Shown here in pieces: positions 1 to 9,086 of a stretch of 64,000 nt of DNA. Numbering within the stretch: the stretch's first letter is position 1; each line of letters opens with the position of its first letter. The position numbers and the translations under genes are program-made. The stretch comes from Bradyrhizobium erythrophlei (lineage in GTDB: Bacteria; Pseudomonadota; Alphaproteobacteria; Rhizobiales; Xanthobacteraceae). The DNA lies in NCBI RefSeq assembly GCF_900142985.1, contig NZ_LT670849.1:5472501-5536500 (forward strand), read 5' to 3'. The notes beneath the pieces are model-generated. The model was not told where the DNA came from, did no database searches, and saw only the letters and a list, made by a program, of their open reading frames with translations.

Positions 1-135
1 GAGCGTCCGCCCGGCGGACGTGATGCGGTCCAGGGGGTTCCCGGTTGCCCCGGGCCAGGATCAACAGTCCGCTTAATAACTTGCGGATGGACTTGCGCTC
101 ATGGGTGCAATTCAGGCACTTCTGTGGCCAGCAAG

Positions 136-232
136 CTAACGGTTCTCGTGCGGTTTCGGATTTGACATTCGCTGTGGAAGACTCGCGGAGCCACTGGAGC
201 GAATGTCAAATCGACCGCACGAACGAATCTAG
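136..232. repeat. Palindromic intergenic element, CTA/TAG-ended
   Basis: Two arms around a spacer: GATTTGACATTCGCT at 159-173 and its exact complement AGCGAATGTCAAATC at 198-212. Pairing extends outward through CGTGCGGT / ACCGCACG, and the ends are CTA (136) and CTAG (229-232). It fills most of the space upstream of cckA. It belongs to the same general class as the CTAGTGT-ended palindromes at 4068, 4160, 46303 and 51889. A half copy of the arm recurs at 21571. No gene is supported in 1-292. Confidence 0.7.
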
Positions 233-292
233 TGAATCTAGCGTAAAAATAAGCGCGTCCCACCCGTGTCGACAGGCTACTCTCCTTAACTG

Positions 293-2857
293 ATGACCGC
301 CGAACCTGACCACCATCCGCCGCTACCTCCGGCCGCCGCCCATGAGCCGGTACGCCGCGGCGGCAGCATCCTGCTGGTGCTCCTGGTGGCGGGCGCCATC
401 GTGGCTTGCGCGGTCGCGCTGACCACGATCGGCCGCGCGCAGGCCCAGCCTTATATTCTCGGCCTGCTGGCGCTGCTCGCCATGGTCGGCCTGTTCAACC
501 TGTTTGCCTTTGCCGCCGGCATCGTCCGATTTACCGACCGTTCGATCGATGACCCCGTCGTTCGCCGCATCGCCGATCTCGCCTATGACGGAATTGCCGT
601 CACCGATCCCTCCGGCCACGTCGTTTATTCCAATGCCGCCTACCTGGCGTTGACCGGGGCGGCGACGCCGCAGGACGTTCGGCCGGTCGAGCGGGTATTC
701 ATCGGCAATCCCGATGTGTCGGAGGCGGTGTTTCGCCTGCTCAAGGCCGCGCGCGAGGGCAAGCGCCAGCAGGAAGAAGTCCGTCTCGCCGGCACCGACA
801 GCGTCCACGGCCGGTGGCTTCGGATGCGGGTGCGTCCGCTCGGCCAGAGCAAGCGCGAGGCCAAATACGCGGTGTGGTCGATCGCCGACATCACCCGCGA
901 CCGCGAGCGGCAGGAGGACGTGTTCCAGGAATTGCAGCACGCGATCGAATATCTCGATCACGCGCCATGCGGCTTCTTCTCGGTCAACCCCGCCGGCGAG
1001 ATCGCCTATGTCAATGCGACGCTCGCCAACTGGCTCGATTACGATCTCGCCGAGATCGGCTCGGGCGGGCTGAAGCTGACCGACATCGTGTCCGGCGATG
1101 GCGCCGCACTTCTGACCTCGATTGCGCCCGTACCTGGCGAGGTCACGACCGAAGTCTTCGACATCGACCTGCGCATGCGCACCGGCAAGACCATGCCGGC
1201 CCGGCTCTATCACAAGCTTGCCTTCGGCGCCGACGGTGCGCCCGGCGCCTCGCGCACGCTGGTGATCAGCCGCGCGCGCGACGAACGCGCCGACCCGCAG
1301 CGCGCCGCTGAAGTGCGCTTCATGCGCTTCTTCGACCATACGCCGATGGCGATCGCGACGGTCGATCGCTCCGGCGCCGTCGTCCGCGCCAATGCGCGCT
1401 TTGCCAAGCTGGCGCAGGGGCTGGCTCCCGACGGCTCCGCGGCCAAATCGATTTTCAGCGCGGTCAATGCGCGCGACCGCAACCTGCTGGTCGCGGCCAT
1501 CACGCAAGCCTCGCAGGGGCAGGGCGACATCGCGCCGGTGGAAGTGATGCTCGGCGGCGCCAAGGAGCGCTGGGGACAGTTCTTCGTCACGTCTGTCGAG
1601 GAGGAAGAGCGCGAGGCGGAAGCCGCCATCGTCTACATGCTGGAGACCACCGAGCGCCGCGCGCTGGAGAACCAGATCAACCAGTCGCAGAAGATGGACA
1701 TGGTCGGCCAGCTCGCCGGCGGCATCGCGCACGACTTCAACAACGTGCTCTCTGCGATCATGATGGCGAACGACTTCCTGCTGAACGCGCACAAGCCGAC
1801 CGATCCGTCGTTCCAGGACATCATGCAGATCAAGCAGAACGCGACGCGGGCGGCGACGCTGGTGCGCCAGTTGCTCGCGTTCTCGCGCAAGCAGACGCTG
1901 CGGCCGCAGGTGCTCGATCTCGGCGATGCGCTGTCGGACCTCACCATGCTGCTGCGGCGGCTGATCGGCGAGAAGGTCAAGTTCGATCCGGTGCACGGCC
2001 GCGACCTGTGGCCGGTGAAGGTCGACGTCTCGCAATTCGAGCAGGTGATCGTCAACCTGGCGGTCAATGCGCGCGACGCCATGCCCGACGGCGGCAAGCT
2101 GACGATCCGGACCGCCAACGTCTCGGCGCAGGAGGCCGAAAGGCTCTCTTATAAAGGCATGCCGCCGGCGGAGTATGTCCGCATCGACGTCAGTGACACC
2201 GGCACCGGCATTCCCCCCGAGATCATCGACAAGATATTCGAGCCGTTTTTCTCGACCAAGGAGGTCGGCAAGGGCACGGGTCTCGGCTTGTCGACGGTGT
2301 ATGGCATCGTCAAGCAGACCGGCGGCTTCGTCTATGTGGATTCGGAAGCGGGCAAGGGAACCTCGTTCCGCATCTTCCTGCCTCGGCATCACCCCGAGCA
2401 GGAAGCGGCGGTGGTGGAACCGGCCGCTGCCAACGGCGCGGCGAAGGATGCGCCCAGTGAGGCAAAACCGCGCACCGACCTGACCGGGCAGGGCACCATC
2501 CTGCTCGTCGAGGACGAAGAGGGCCTGCGTTCGCTCAACGCGCGGGGCTTGCGTTCGCGCGGCTACAGCGTGATCGAGGCCTCGAACGGTGTCGAGGCGC
2601 TCGAAGCGCTGGAGGAAAAAGACGGCGCGGTCGATCTCGTGGTATCGGACGTCGTGATGCCGGAAATGGACGGTCCGACGCTGCTGCGGGCGATGCGCGT
2701 GCACAATCCGGACCTGAAGATCATTTTCGTTTCGGGCTATGCGGAAGATGCGTTCGCCAAGAGTCTCGACGAGGACGAGAAATTCGAATTCCTGCCAAAA
2801 CCCTTCACGCTGAGTCAGCTGGTGGGCAAGGTGAAGGAAACCATGACGCCGCAGTAA
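293..2857 (+). CDS. cckA: Hybrid sensor histidine kinase CckA
   Basis: Membrane-bound hybrid kinase (854 aa). In alphaproteobacteria CckA phosphorylates ChpT, which passes the phosphate to CtrA and CpdR and so controls the cell cycle. Two hydrophobic segments lie near residues 24-46 and 53-75, followed by about three PAS-like regions (about 90-455). The HisKA H-box is GGIAHDFNN with phospho-acceptor His480, then HATPase boxes NLAVNARDAM, DTGTGIPP and GTGLGLSTVYGIV. The C-terminal receiver domain has phospho-Asp786 in VVSDVVMPEMDG. The ATG at 293 has no obvious Shine-Dalgarno site. The architecture and the GGIAHDFNN box match CckA, so the symbol is given with good confidence. Confidence 0.93.
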   Translation: MTAEPDHHPPLPPAAAHEPVRRGGSILLVLLVAGAIVACAVALTTIGRAQAQPYILGLLALLAMVGLFNLFAFAAGIVRFTDRSIDDPVVRRIADLAYDGIAVTDPSGHVVYSNAAYLALTGAATPQDVRPVERVFIGNPDVSEAVFRLLKAAREGKRQQEEVRLAGTDSVHGRWLRMRVRPLGQSKREAKYAVWSIADITRDRERQEDVFQELQHAIEYLDHAPCGFFSVNPAGEIAYVNATLANWLDYDLAEIGSGGLKLTDIVSGDGAALLTSIAPVPGEVTTEVFDIDLRMRTGKTMPARLYHKLAFGADGAPGASRTLVISRARDERADPQRAAEVRFMRFFDHTPMAIATVDRSGAVVRANARFAKLAQGLAPDGSAAKSIFSAVNARDRNLLVAAITQASQGQGDIAPVEVMLGGAKERWGQFFVTSVEEEEREAEAAIVYMLETTERRALENQINQSQKMDMVGQLAGGIAHDFNNVLSAIMMANDFLLNAHKPTDPSFQDIMQIKQNATRAATLVRQLLAFSRKQTLRPQVLDLGDALSDLTMLLRRLIGEKVKFDPVHGRDLWPVKVDVSQFEQVIVNLAVNARDAMPDGGKLTIRTANVSAQEAERLSYKGMPPAEYVRIDVSDTGTGIPPEIIDKIFEPFFSTKEVGKGTGLGLSTVYGIVKQTGGFVYVDSEAGKGTSFRIFLPRHHPEQEAAVVEPAAANGAAKDAPSEAKPRTDLTGQGTILLVEDEEGLRSLNARGLRSRGYSVIEASNGVEALEALEEKDGAVDLVVSDVVMPEMDGPTLLRAMRVHNPDLKIIFVSGYAEDAFAKSLDEDEKFEFLPKPFTLSQLVGKVKETMTPQ

Positions 2858-2884
2858 GGTTGCATGACGCCGCAGTAAGGTTGA
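2843..2884 (+). repeat. 21-bp tandem duplication over the cckA stop codon
   Basis: The last bases of cckA, including its TAA, occur twice back to back (2843-2863 and 2864-2884, 20 of 21 identical, unit begins ATGACGCCGCAGTAAGG). The second copy is non-coding. It looks like a recent replication-slippage duplication that did not alter the protein. Confidence 0.9.
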
Positions 2885-3038
2885 CAGTGAGTTGCAAGTA
2901 TCGATCCCCGCGACGCCGCGCCGCAGCCTGTCCCCCTCGCTGCGGCTTCCCTTTTGAGCGACCTTGCACATCTAAAGGGCGCTTCCCCGAACGTGCGGCA
3001 AGATCCACGGGGAACAGAGGTTTTTGAGGAATATCGCC

Positions 3039-3995
3039 ATGAATTTCAGGCATCGGGCTTTCGGTTTGGTACAGGCGCTCGCCGTCGTCTTGTCGCTGGC
3101 AATGCCGCTGGTCATCGTGGCCTCGTCGGCCGATGCGCGCGTCGGCGGCGGCTCGAGCTCGGGCTCGCGCGGTTCGCGGACGTTTTCGGCGCCGCCCTCG
3201 ACCTCGACCGCGCCAAATACCGCCCAGCCCTTCAATCGCACCATCACCCAGCCGGGTAGCCCCGGTTTGAACACGCCTGCCGGTGGCGGCTTCTTCAACC
3301 GTCCGGGCATGGGCCTGTTCGGCGGGCTGGCTGCGGGCTTCCTCGGCGCCGGCCTGCTCGGCATGCTGTTTGGCGGCGGACTGTTCGGCGGCCTCGGCGG
3401 GTTTTCGTCGATCATCGGGCTGCTGTTGCAGATCGCGGTGATCGTGTTCCTGGTGCGCATGGCGATGGCGTGGTGGCAGCGCCGCCACGAGACGCAGGCG
3501 GCCTATGCCGGCAACGGACCGTCACCGCTCGGCGCGCAGGCGACGTACGGGTCGGGCATGAGCGGCTTTGGCTTGGGGTCAGGCAGCACGCCGGTTCAGA
3601 TCCTGCCCGCGGACTATGAAACCTTCGAACGACTGCTCGGCGAAGTCCAGCAAGCCTGGTCGGACGAGGATGTCGCCCGCTATAGCTCGCTGGCGACGCC
3701 GGAAATGGTGTCGTACTTCGCCCACGATCTCCAGGAGAACAAGCAGCGCAACGTCGTCAACAAGGTCACCGGCACAAAGCTGCTTCAGGGTGATCTTGCC
3801 GAAGCCTGGCGCGAGGGTGAAACCGATTACGCCAGCGTTGCGATGCGCTATTCGGTGATCGACACCTACGTCGACCGCACCACCGGCCGCGTCGTCGAAG
3901 GCAACGGCCAGCCGGAGGAGGTCACGGAAGTGTGGACCTTCCTGCGCCCGCGCGGCGGCAACTGGGAACTATCGGCGATCCAGCAGAGCTCCTGA
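3039..3995 (+). CDS. Tim44-domain secreted/membrane protein
   Basis: 318 aa. The ATG at 3039 is preferred over a TTG at 3024 because GAGGA lies 8 nt upstream of it. The N-terminus is a signal or anchor segment ending near SADARVGG. A Gly/Ser-rich linker and a hydrophobic, glycine-rich stretch (about residues 90-145, two probable membrane segments) follow. The C-terminal ~130 residues (ILPADYETFERLLGEVQQAW through EVWTFLRP) match the Tim44-like/MBA1 fold, which in bacteria occurs in uncharacterised envelope proteins. It is followed by a strong terminator at 4021. Confidence 0.85.
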   Translation: MNFRHRAFGLVQALAVVLSLAMPLVIVASSADARVGGGSSSGSRGSRTFSAPPSTSTAPNTAQPFNRTITQPGSPGLNTPAGGGFFNRPGMGLFGGLAAGFLGAGLLGMLFGGGLFGGLGGFSSIIGLLLQIAVIVFLVRMAMAWWQRRHETQAAYAGNGPSPLGAQATYGSGMSGFGLGSGSTPVQILPADYETFERLLGEVQQAWSDEDVARYSSLATPEMVSYFAHDLQENKQRNVVNKVTGTKLLQGDLAEAWREGETDYASVAMRYSVIDTYVDRTTGRVVEGNGQPEEVTEVWTFLRPRGGNWELSAIQQSS

Positions 3996-4020
3996 TCGGC
4001 GGAAATCAGCGCGAGACGTC

Positions 4021-4054
4021 AAGACGCCGCAGGTCAAGACCTGCGGCGTCTTTT
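4021..4054 (+). terminator. Rho-independent terminator after the Tim44 gene
   Basis: Nearly perfect hairpin: AGACGCCGCAGGT / ACCTGCGGCGTCT with a 4-base loop, followed by TTTT. It lies 26 nt past the stop codon of the Tim44-domain gene. Confidence 0.9.
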
Positions 4055-4067
4055 CATGTCTGGGTCG

Positions 4068-4145
4068 CTAGTGTGGCGACTCTGACGTTCCTTTCAGCTT
4101 TGCAGCGACCTCTTCAAAGGAACGTCAGAGTCTAAGCCACACTAG
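4068..4145. repeat. CTAGTGT-ended palindromic element A
   Basis: 78-bp inverted repeat. The outer ends are CTAGTGTGGC and GCCACACTAG, and the inner arms ACTCTGACGTTCCTTT / AAAGGAACGTCAGAGT are exact complements around a loop of about 20 bases. Element B lies 15 bp away with the same ends but a different inner arm. Confidence 0.92.
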
Positions 4146-4159
4146 AAGCTTTTGATTTG

Positions 4160-4235
4160 CTAGTGTCCCTTTGGTTCTGACATTCGTAAAAGTGCCTGCC
4201 GCGAAATAATACGAATGTCAGAACCGGGACACTAG
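4160..4235. repeat. CTAGTGT-ended palindromic element B
   Basis: 76-bp inverted repeat with ends CTAGTGTCCC / GGGACACTAG and inner arms GGTTCTGACATTCGTA / TACGAATGTCAGAACC. The loop is AT-richer than its surroundings. It shares ends with element A, so the termini are conserved while the arms vary. Confidence 0.92.
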
Positions 4236-4350
4236 ATAAGGAATAAAGTCGGCCTCGACGGGTTGTTGCGAGCAGGCTCAAGGCAATGGGCTGTCCGAAG
4301 CAGAGCTAAGCGAAACAAAAAGCCAAGTGAATCAAATGGGAGGATTTTGA

Positions 4351-5040
4351 ATGTCGGGTTTTGCCAAAACCATTTCGCGTCTCGCGCTGGTCTCGTCGGT
4401 CGCACTGCTGGCGGGCGTTGCCGCGCAGCCGGCGCAGGCCCAATCGGCCAACACCACCTTCTTCGTCACCTCGGCCGGTCCCGGCAAGGGCGGGGACCTC
4501 GGCGGAATCGAGGGCGCTGACAAGCATTGTCAGATGTTGGCAACGGCCGCCGGCGCCACCGCCAAGACCTGGCACGCTTATCTCTCGACGCAGGCCGCCG
4601 ACGGCAAGCCCGCCGTCAATGCGCGCGACCGCATCGGCAAGGGACCGTGGCAGAATTCAAAGGGCACCGTGATCGCCAAGGACGTTGCCGACCTGCACAG
4701 CGCGGCCAACAACCTCACCAAGCAGACCGCGCTCAGCGAAAAGGGCGAGGTGATCAACGGCCGCGGCGATACGCCGAACCGTCACGACGCCCTGACCGGA
4801 TCGCAACCCGACGGCACCGCGTTCGCGGCCGGCGAAGACAAGACGTGCAAGAACTGGACGAGCTCGACCCAAGGTGCGGCGGTGGTCGGCCATACCGACC
4901 GCATCGGCCTGCGCGACGACGACGCCTCGAAGTCGTGGAACTCTTCGCATCCCTCGCGCGGTCCGGATGGCGGCTGTTCGCAAGCCGACTTCAAGAGCAC
5001 CGGCGGCGACGGCCTGCTGTATTGTTTCGCGGCAAACTAA
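4351..5040 (+). CDS. Secreted lectin-like (endostatin/C-type lectin fold) protein
   Basis: 229 aa with a classical signal peptide (about residues 1-31, cleavage after AQA) and GGAGG 7 nt before the ATG. The mature part begins TTFFVTSAGPGKGGDLGGIEG and has spaced cysteines, NARDRIGKGPW and a C-terminal GDGLLYCFAAN. These resemble small periplasmic proteins annotated in Bradyrhizobium as lectin or endostatin-like (recalled family knowledge). Ligand and role are unknown. A terminator follows at 5063. Confidence 0.7.
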   Translation: MSGFAKTISRLALVSSVALLAGVAAQPAQAQSANTTFFVTSAGPGKGGDLGGIEGADKHCQMLATAAGATAKTWHAYLSTQAADGKPAVNARDRIGKGPWQNSKGTVIAKDVADLHSAANNLTKQTALSEKGEVINGRGDTPNRHDALTGSQPDGTAFAAGEDKTCKNWTSSTQGAAVVGHTDRIGLRDDDASKSWNSSHPSRGPDGGCSQADFKSTGGDGLLYCFAAN

Positions 5041-5062
5041 GCCGTTCGCTGAAATTGACGTT

Positions 5063-5095
5063 CGACCTCTCCCTGATGGGGAGAGGTCGATTTGT
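5063..5095 (+). terminator. Terminator after the lectin-like gene
   Basis: CGACCTCTCCC / GGGAGAGGTCG with a 5-base loop, followed by the T-rich tract ATTTGTTT. Confidence 0.85.
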
Positions 5096-5178
5096 TTCCG
5101 GCGACGCGCCGGCGCAACTGGTACAGGTCGGCGAGGGAATTACTTCAGCGCCGAAGGCTGACATCGGATCGAACGTGA

Positions 5179-5937
5179 TTATCCCTTGTTCGGACCAGAG
5201 ATAGCGAAGGCTGCGCCCTGCGGATCGCGCGCCTGTACGATCCAGCTGCCACCCGGCACCTCCATCGGGCCGTTCAGGATGATGGCGCCGCTGTCTGTGA
5301 TCCGCTTGGCGGCCGCCTTGATGTCGTCGACGGTGATGTAAAACAGCCATGCGGGCGGCTCGCCCGGTAGGTTCATCATGCCGCCGGCATGGACGCCGTT
5401 GATGTTGAACGTCTGGTAGGTTCCGCCGCCGCCCATGTCGACGGCAATCGCCTTCTCCCAGCCAAATAGGCCGGAGTAGAACGACCAGCCTGCTTGCCAG
5501 TCGCTCGTATAGAGTTCGTGCCAGCCGACCGCGCCCGGCGTTTCGGGCGAAAGATCCGCGGGCGGTTCGCCGGAGCCCTTGAAGATCATGAACATCGCGC
5601 CTTGCGGATCGGCGCACACCGCGAAGCGGCCAACCTCGGGGATGTCGTCCGGGCCATAATGCACCGCTCCACCGGCACCTTTCACGCGCACGGCCATGGC
5701 ATCGACGTCGTTGACGTTGATGTAGCCGCGCCAGCTCGGACTCTGACCCTGCATTTCGGGCAATATCGGCATGAGCCCGCCGACACCGCGCCCGCCGACG
5801 TTGGCGATGCGGTAGTCCATGCCGGGCATGTCCATCGGCACGATCGACCAGGCTGCGGTGGCATGCTCGTAGAAGCGCTGCGCGGCGTCCAGCTCGGTGG
5901 TAGCCAGTTCATACCAAACGAAATCACCCTGCTTCAT
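5179..5937 (-). CDS. VOC-family protein with two glyoxalase/bleomycin-resistance domains
   Basis: 252 aa made of two tandem VOC repeats: one starts GDFVWYELATTELDAAQRFY, the other VGWHELYTSDWQAGWSFYSGLFGW near the middle. This duplicated layout is that of soluble Cfp30B-type glyoxalase-like proteins, whose substrates are mostly unknown. A GGAG site precedes the ATG. The gene is co-directional with the TetR regulator 30 bp upstream, so the two may be co-transcribed and the regulator may control it. Confidence 0.85.
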   Translation of the reverse strand: MKQGDFVWYELATTELDAAQRFYEHATAAWSIVPMDMPGMDYRIANVGGRGVGGLMPILPEMQGQSPSWRGYINVNDVDAMAVRVKGAGGAVHYGPDDIPEVGRFAVCADPQGAMFMIFKGSGEPPADLSPETPGAVGWHELYTSDWQAGWSFYSGLFGWEKAIAVDMGGGGTYQTFNINGVHAGGMMNLPGEPPAWLFYITVDDIKAAAKRITDSGAIILNGPMEVPGGSWIVQARDPQGAAFAISGPNKG

Positions 5938-5967
5938 AGGCTTCTCCTTATGAGGGCATCGGCATTT

Positions 5968-6597
5968 TCATGTCATCAGTGTTTTGATGAGCGTCGTAGC
6001 GAGCCAGCTTTCGTATTCGTCGGATGACCAGCCACGCTCCAGCACGAGCATCCGATAGACGTCACGGCCCGTATACATCCACAAAATGTCGCGGACGCGA
6101 CCAAGGCCGAGACGGCGGGCAGCCGGCACAAACTTGACCAATCGCCTGGCACGCGCCTCCTGGATCTTAAAGCGCACCGCCTCCAGCTCTGCTTCGATTG
6201 CCTTCAGATCAGACGACAACACCGAGACGCCGCGCATGAGACCGATCTCATCGCGCTCCCCATCCAGAATGACCCGCGAGATCGAGGCTGTAATTCGCAG
6301 AACCTCCCCGGGTTCCGTGGCTTTCTCCGCCCGCTGGGCAATTTCGGCATAGCGCGGATTGAAGAAGGCGCGCTCGACGACGGCTTTCAGAATGCCGGTT
6401 TTTGACTGGAACAGCGCATAGAGGGTCGGCGTTGAAACGCCCGCATCGGATGCAATTTCGCCGAGCGTGACCTGGTCCACGCCACGCGCGGTGAAAAGCT
6501 CCTTTGCGACGTCAAGGATACGCTGACGCGTGACCAAGGCGCGCTCGGCGCGAAGGCTCGTGTCGTAGCGCCTTCGGGAAGCCGGCTTGCCAGTCAT
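5968..6597 (-). CDS. TetR/AcrR-family transcriptional regulator
   Basis: 209 aa. The N-terminal DNA-binding domain (about residues 18-65) has RQRILDVAKELFTARGVDQVTLGEIASDAGVSTPTLYALFQSKTGIL, a canonical TetR helix-turn-helix. The C-terminal ligand domain is not recognisable by eye. It is divergent from a DoxX-like gene and upstream of the VOC gene. A TATAG-N4-CTATA palindrome lies 7 nt upstream of its start codon and is the obvious autoregulatory operator. Confidence 0.9.
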   Translation of the reverse strand: MTGKPASRRRYDTSLRAERALVTRQRILDVAKELFTARGVDQVTLGEIASDAGVSTPTLYALFQSKTGILKAVVERAFFNPRYAEIAQRAEKATEPGEVLRITASISRVILDGERDEIGLMRGVSVLSSDLKAIEAELEAVRFKIQEARARRLVKFVPAARRLGLGRVRDILWMYTGRDVYRMLVLERGWSSDEYESWLATTLIKTLMT

Positions 6598-6603
6598 ATT
6601 GAT

Positions 6604-6617
6604 TATAGTATGCTATA
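6604..6617. promoter_or_regulatory. Candidate TetR operator (TATAG-N4-CTATA)
   Basis: A short AT-rich palindrome in a GC-rich background between the divergent TetR and DoxX-like genes, almost abutting the regulator start codon. The second TetR in the window (32274) has the same geometry. The operator role is inferred. Confidence 0.5.
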
Positions 6618-6662
6618 TTTAATTTAGTGGCAAGGCTCCGCGCTTGGCGCGGGAAGACGGGG

Positions 6663-7052
6663 ATGGAGATGAAAATTCATTGGATACGTTATCTGGGCGC
6701 CGGATTAAGCGCTCTCGTCATACTTTTCCTGGCGCTGGACGCCGGCATGAAGATTATCGGTGCGGCCGCTTCGGTCACGGCGACCGGCCAGTTGGGTTTC
6801 CGGCCTGATCTGGTCCCGATCCTCGGCTGGATACTGGCCATCGCGACAGTCTTGTACGCGGTACCCAAGACGAGTTCGTTGGGTGCGGTATTGCTGACCG
6901 GATATCTCGGTGGTGCAGTTGCCGTGCAGTTCCAGCACGGCGCGCCCCTTGCTACACACGTGCTGTTCGGAGTGTATCTCGGCACTCTCGCCTGGAGCGG
7001 ACTATGGCTACGCTCCGAAGGTCTGCAAGCGGTCTTGCCTGTGAGTAGATGA
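6663..7052 (+). CDS. DoxX-like four-helix membrane protein
   Basis: 129 aa from ATG 6663 (the reading frame is open further upstream, but without a ribosome site). Four hydrophobic helices, with motifs LDAGMKIIG and VPILGWILAIATVLYAVPKT typical of the DoxX_2 family of small inner-membrane proteins. It is divergent from, and probably repressed by, the adjacent TetR regulator. Function is unknown; some DoxX members are linked to redox stress. Confidence 0.8.
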   Translation: MEMKIHWIRYLGAGLSALVILFLALDAGMKIIGAAASVTATGQLGFRPDLVPILGWILAIATVLYAVPKTSSLGAVLLTGYLGGAVAVQFQHGAPLATHVLFGVYLGTLAWSGLWLRSEGLQAVLPVSR

Positions 7053-7074
7053 GCGAAGCAACTTCGCTTCGGGA

Positions 7075-7527
7075 CTATTTCGGCTCGATGCGCGTGACCC
7101 CGGAAGGTCCGTTGCCGCCGACGACCTGGAAGACGACCTCACCGTCTTTGGCAAAAACAAAATGGGGTTGCCTGACCGGTTCGGTCCAGATGCTTCCCGT
7201 CGGAAGCGCCTTCATGGCGCTCTCGTCGAACACTTCGCCGAAGCCGACATACAGCGTGCCGGACAGCACGGTGACGATACGCTCATCGGGATGAAAATGG
7301 GGCTGAACCTTGTGGTTGGCCGGAAAGCGGACGCGGTAGGCGTACATGCCGGGCTTTTTTTCGTCGCCGACGAGGTACGCCCGTCGAACTCCCGCCGGAT
7401 CGCCTTCCCATTTGACGTCGTCCACCGCCAGGCGTGTGGCCGCAAGCGGCTCGGCTCGCGCGGGCGAGCCGCAAACGGCCAGCGCGAGCAAGATACATCC
7501 CGCCACGGGTACGATATTTGCCTTCAT
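7075..7527 (-). CDS. Secreted cupin-domain protein
   Basis: 150 aa with a signal peptide (about residues 1-25, ending ARA). A single small beta-barrel follows with cupin motif 1 PHFHPDERIVTVLSGTLYVGFG (two His and a Glu as likely metal ligands) and motif 2 around PHFVFAKDGEVVFQV. It may be a periplasmic metal-binding cupin; substrate unknown. It lies 19 bp downstream of the NHL-repeat gene on the same strand, so it is probably in the same operon. Confidence 0.82.
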   Translation of the reverse strand: MKANIVPVAGCILLALAVCGSPARAEPLAATRLAVDDVKWEGDPAGVRRAYLVGDEKKPGMYAYRVRFPANHKVQPHFHPDERIVTVLSGTLYVGFGEVFDESAMKALPTGSIWTEPVRQPHFVFAKDGEVVFQVVGGNGPSGVTRIEPK

Positions 7528-7546
7528 GTTTAGCCCCTAACCCTAT

Positions 7547-8641
7547 TCAGTGAAGGATCAGCTTCTGCACCCGCCAATTGGCCGTTTCAGCGGCATAGAT
7601 CAGATTTTCCGACGGGCAGGCGAGCGCATGCGCGCCTGAGAATTCCTTCAGCTCGCGTCCGGATTTGCCGATCACGCCCAGCACCTTGCCGTCGAGCGCG
7701 ACCTTGAAGATGCGGCCCGGATAGGTCGATTCACCGACGAACATCACCTGCTTCGGTCCTGGCGTGATGCAGATCGAATTGGGCTGTCCGATCACTTGCG
7801 CCAGGCGCTCGCCGGTCGGCGTGTTGCCGTAGACGGCGCGCGTGGCCGCATCCGGCGGCACCGTGATCGAGAACATCCTCAAGAACTTGCCTTCGGTGTC
7901 GAACACCTGGATGCGGTGGTTGGAGCGGTCGCCGACATAAACATTGTCGTCGTTGTCGATGGCGATCGCGTGCGGCAGATGAAACTGGCCCGGCCCGGTG
8001 CCCGGCTCACCCCATGATTTCACCCATTGGCCGTGCGCGTCGAATTTGGCGACCCGCGAATTGATATAGCCGTCGCTGATGTAGATGTTGCCTTTGGAGT
8101 CCCAGGCGACGTCGGTCGGCTCGCGGAACATGCCGTCGATCGGCGGCAGCGGCGGATTGACGTGCTCCCAAGGCTGGGCGTTGTCGGCGGATTCCTTGCG
8201 GCGGCCGAACACCCACTGCACGCGGCCGGCCGGATTGAACTTCACGACCATGTCCGAGCCCTTGTCGATGGCCCAGATATTGTCGTCCTTGTCGATGCGC
8301 ACGCTGTGGGCAAAGGCCCAGGCGTAGAGGCCCTTGCCGATCTCGCGGATGAATTCGCCCTCGGCGGTGAATTCGAGAAGCTGCGCCGCGGTCGGCCCAT
8401 AGGCCGGACCACTGGCGCTGTTCGAACGCGTGAACACGAAGACGTGGCCCTTGGAGTTCACCGCCACGCCTGGCACCTCGCCGAAATTCATGCCGTCCAG
8501 CAGCTTCGGGAAATCCGCCACCGACTCGAAGGCAATCTGCGGGACGCCTTCCTGCGCCAGACCCGGTTGGAGAAGAAACGGCGTTGCCAGCAGCACCAAA
8601 CCTGCGGTCAGTACCGAGCCAGCTGATATCAGCGCTTTCAC
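7547..8641 (-). CDS. Secreted NHL-repeat beta-propeller protein
   Basis: 364 aa from the GTG at 8641, chosen because GGGAGGAG sits 6 nt upstream and a signal peptide (ending GLAQ) begins there. The open frame continues upstream without a site. The mature protein is made of NHL repeats (for example GNIYISDGYINSRVAKFDAHGQWVKSWG and DDNVYVGDRSNHRIQVFDTEGKF), predicting a six-bladed propeller like peptidyl-alpha-hydroxyglycine lyase relatives. Catalysis is not shown; it may be a periplasmic scaffold or lyase. Confidence 0.85.
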   Translation of the reverse strand: MKALISAGSVLTAGLVLLATPFLLQPGLAQEGVPQIAFESVADFPKLLDGMNFGEVPGVAVNSKGHVFVFTRSNSASGPAYGPTAAQLLEFTAEGEFIREIGKGLYAWAFAHSVRIDKDDNIWAIDKGSDMVVKFNPAGRVQWVFGRRKESADNAQPWEHVNPPLPPIDGMFREPTDVAWDSKGNIYISDGYINSRVAKFDAHGQWVKSWGEPGTGPGQFHLPHAIAIDNDDNVYVGDRSNHRIQVFDTEGKFLRMFSITVPPDAATRAVYGNTPTGERLAQVIGQPNSICITPGPKQVMFVGESTYPGRIFKVALDGKVLGVIGKSGRELKEFSGAHALACPSENLIYAAETANWRVQKLILH

Positions 8642-9086
8642 GGAAAACTCCTCCCTGTTTATTTTTCGTTTTTCGATCGGCTTGGATTTTAGCCTAACAC
8701 GATAGCCGCCCGCGAAAACGACGGTCGCTCTGCGTCCGTTGCAGACCTCACCACCTGATGCAGGCGAGCCTGTTTTCCTGTCGCGCGCGTAGAAAGCCGG
8801 TGATGCCGATTGCCGAGTCTTCCCGAAGAATAGCCACCGGTAACGGGTTATCCGGTCGTGCGAAATCGGATTGCGAGATGTCAAATTGCGCAATTTTGAA
8901 AGGCGCATCTGGCGAAATTCGACGGACGTCGCGCTATTCGATCGATCCCTCGATTGCCGCTTTACCCCATGAATGGTCATTGAAGTCGCAAGAAAGCGTC
9001 ATCGCAGCGTCAACCGGCCGCGAATAGATTGCCGCAGCCTCAGTGAAGGCAATTCTCATCTTTGAATCAAGGAGAGGGGCGGACTC
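8642..9086. other. 445-bp divergent intergenic region, no gene seen
   Basis: This separates the NHL-repeat gene from the phosphatase-like gene and must hold both promoters. An AT-richer patch with CAAATTGCGCAATTTTG (8881-8897) is near-palindromic. I see no supported ORF or RNA. GGAGAGGGG before 9087 is the ribosome site of the next gene. Confidence 0.6.

Noticed and set aside
45..293. 82-codon ORF ending at the cckA start
   Set aside because: Runs through the palindromic element at 136-232; no ribosome site or family likeness.
323..2971. 882-codon open frame antisense to cckA
   Set aside because: Product is His/Arg/Ala-rich with no domain; it is a GC-driven shadow of the real gene.
7547..8980. 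477-codon version of the NHL-repeat gene
   Set aside because: The signal peptide and GGGAGGAG place the start at 8641; the extension has no coding character.
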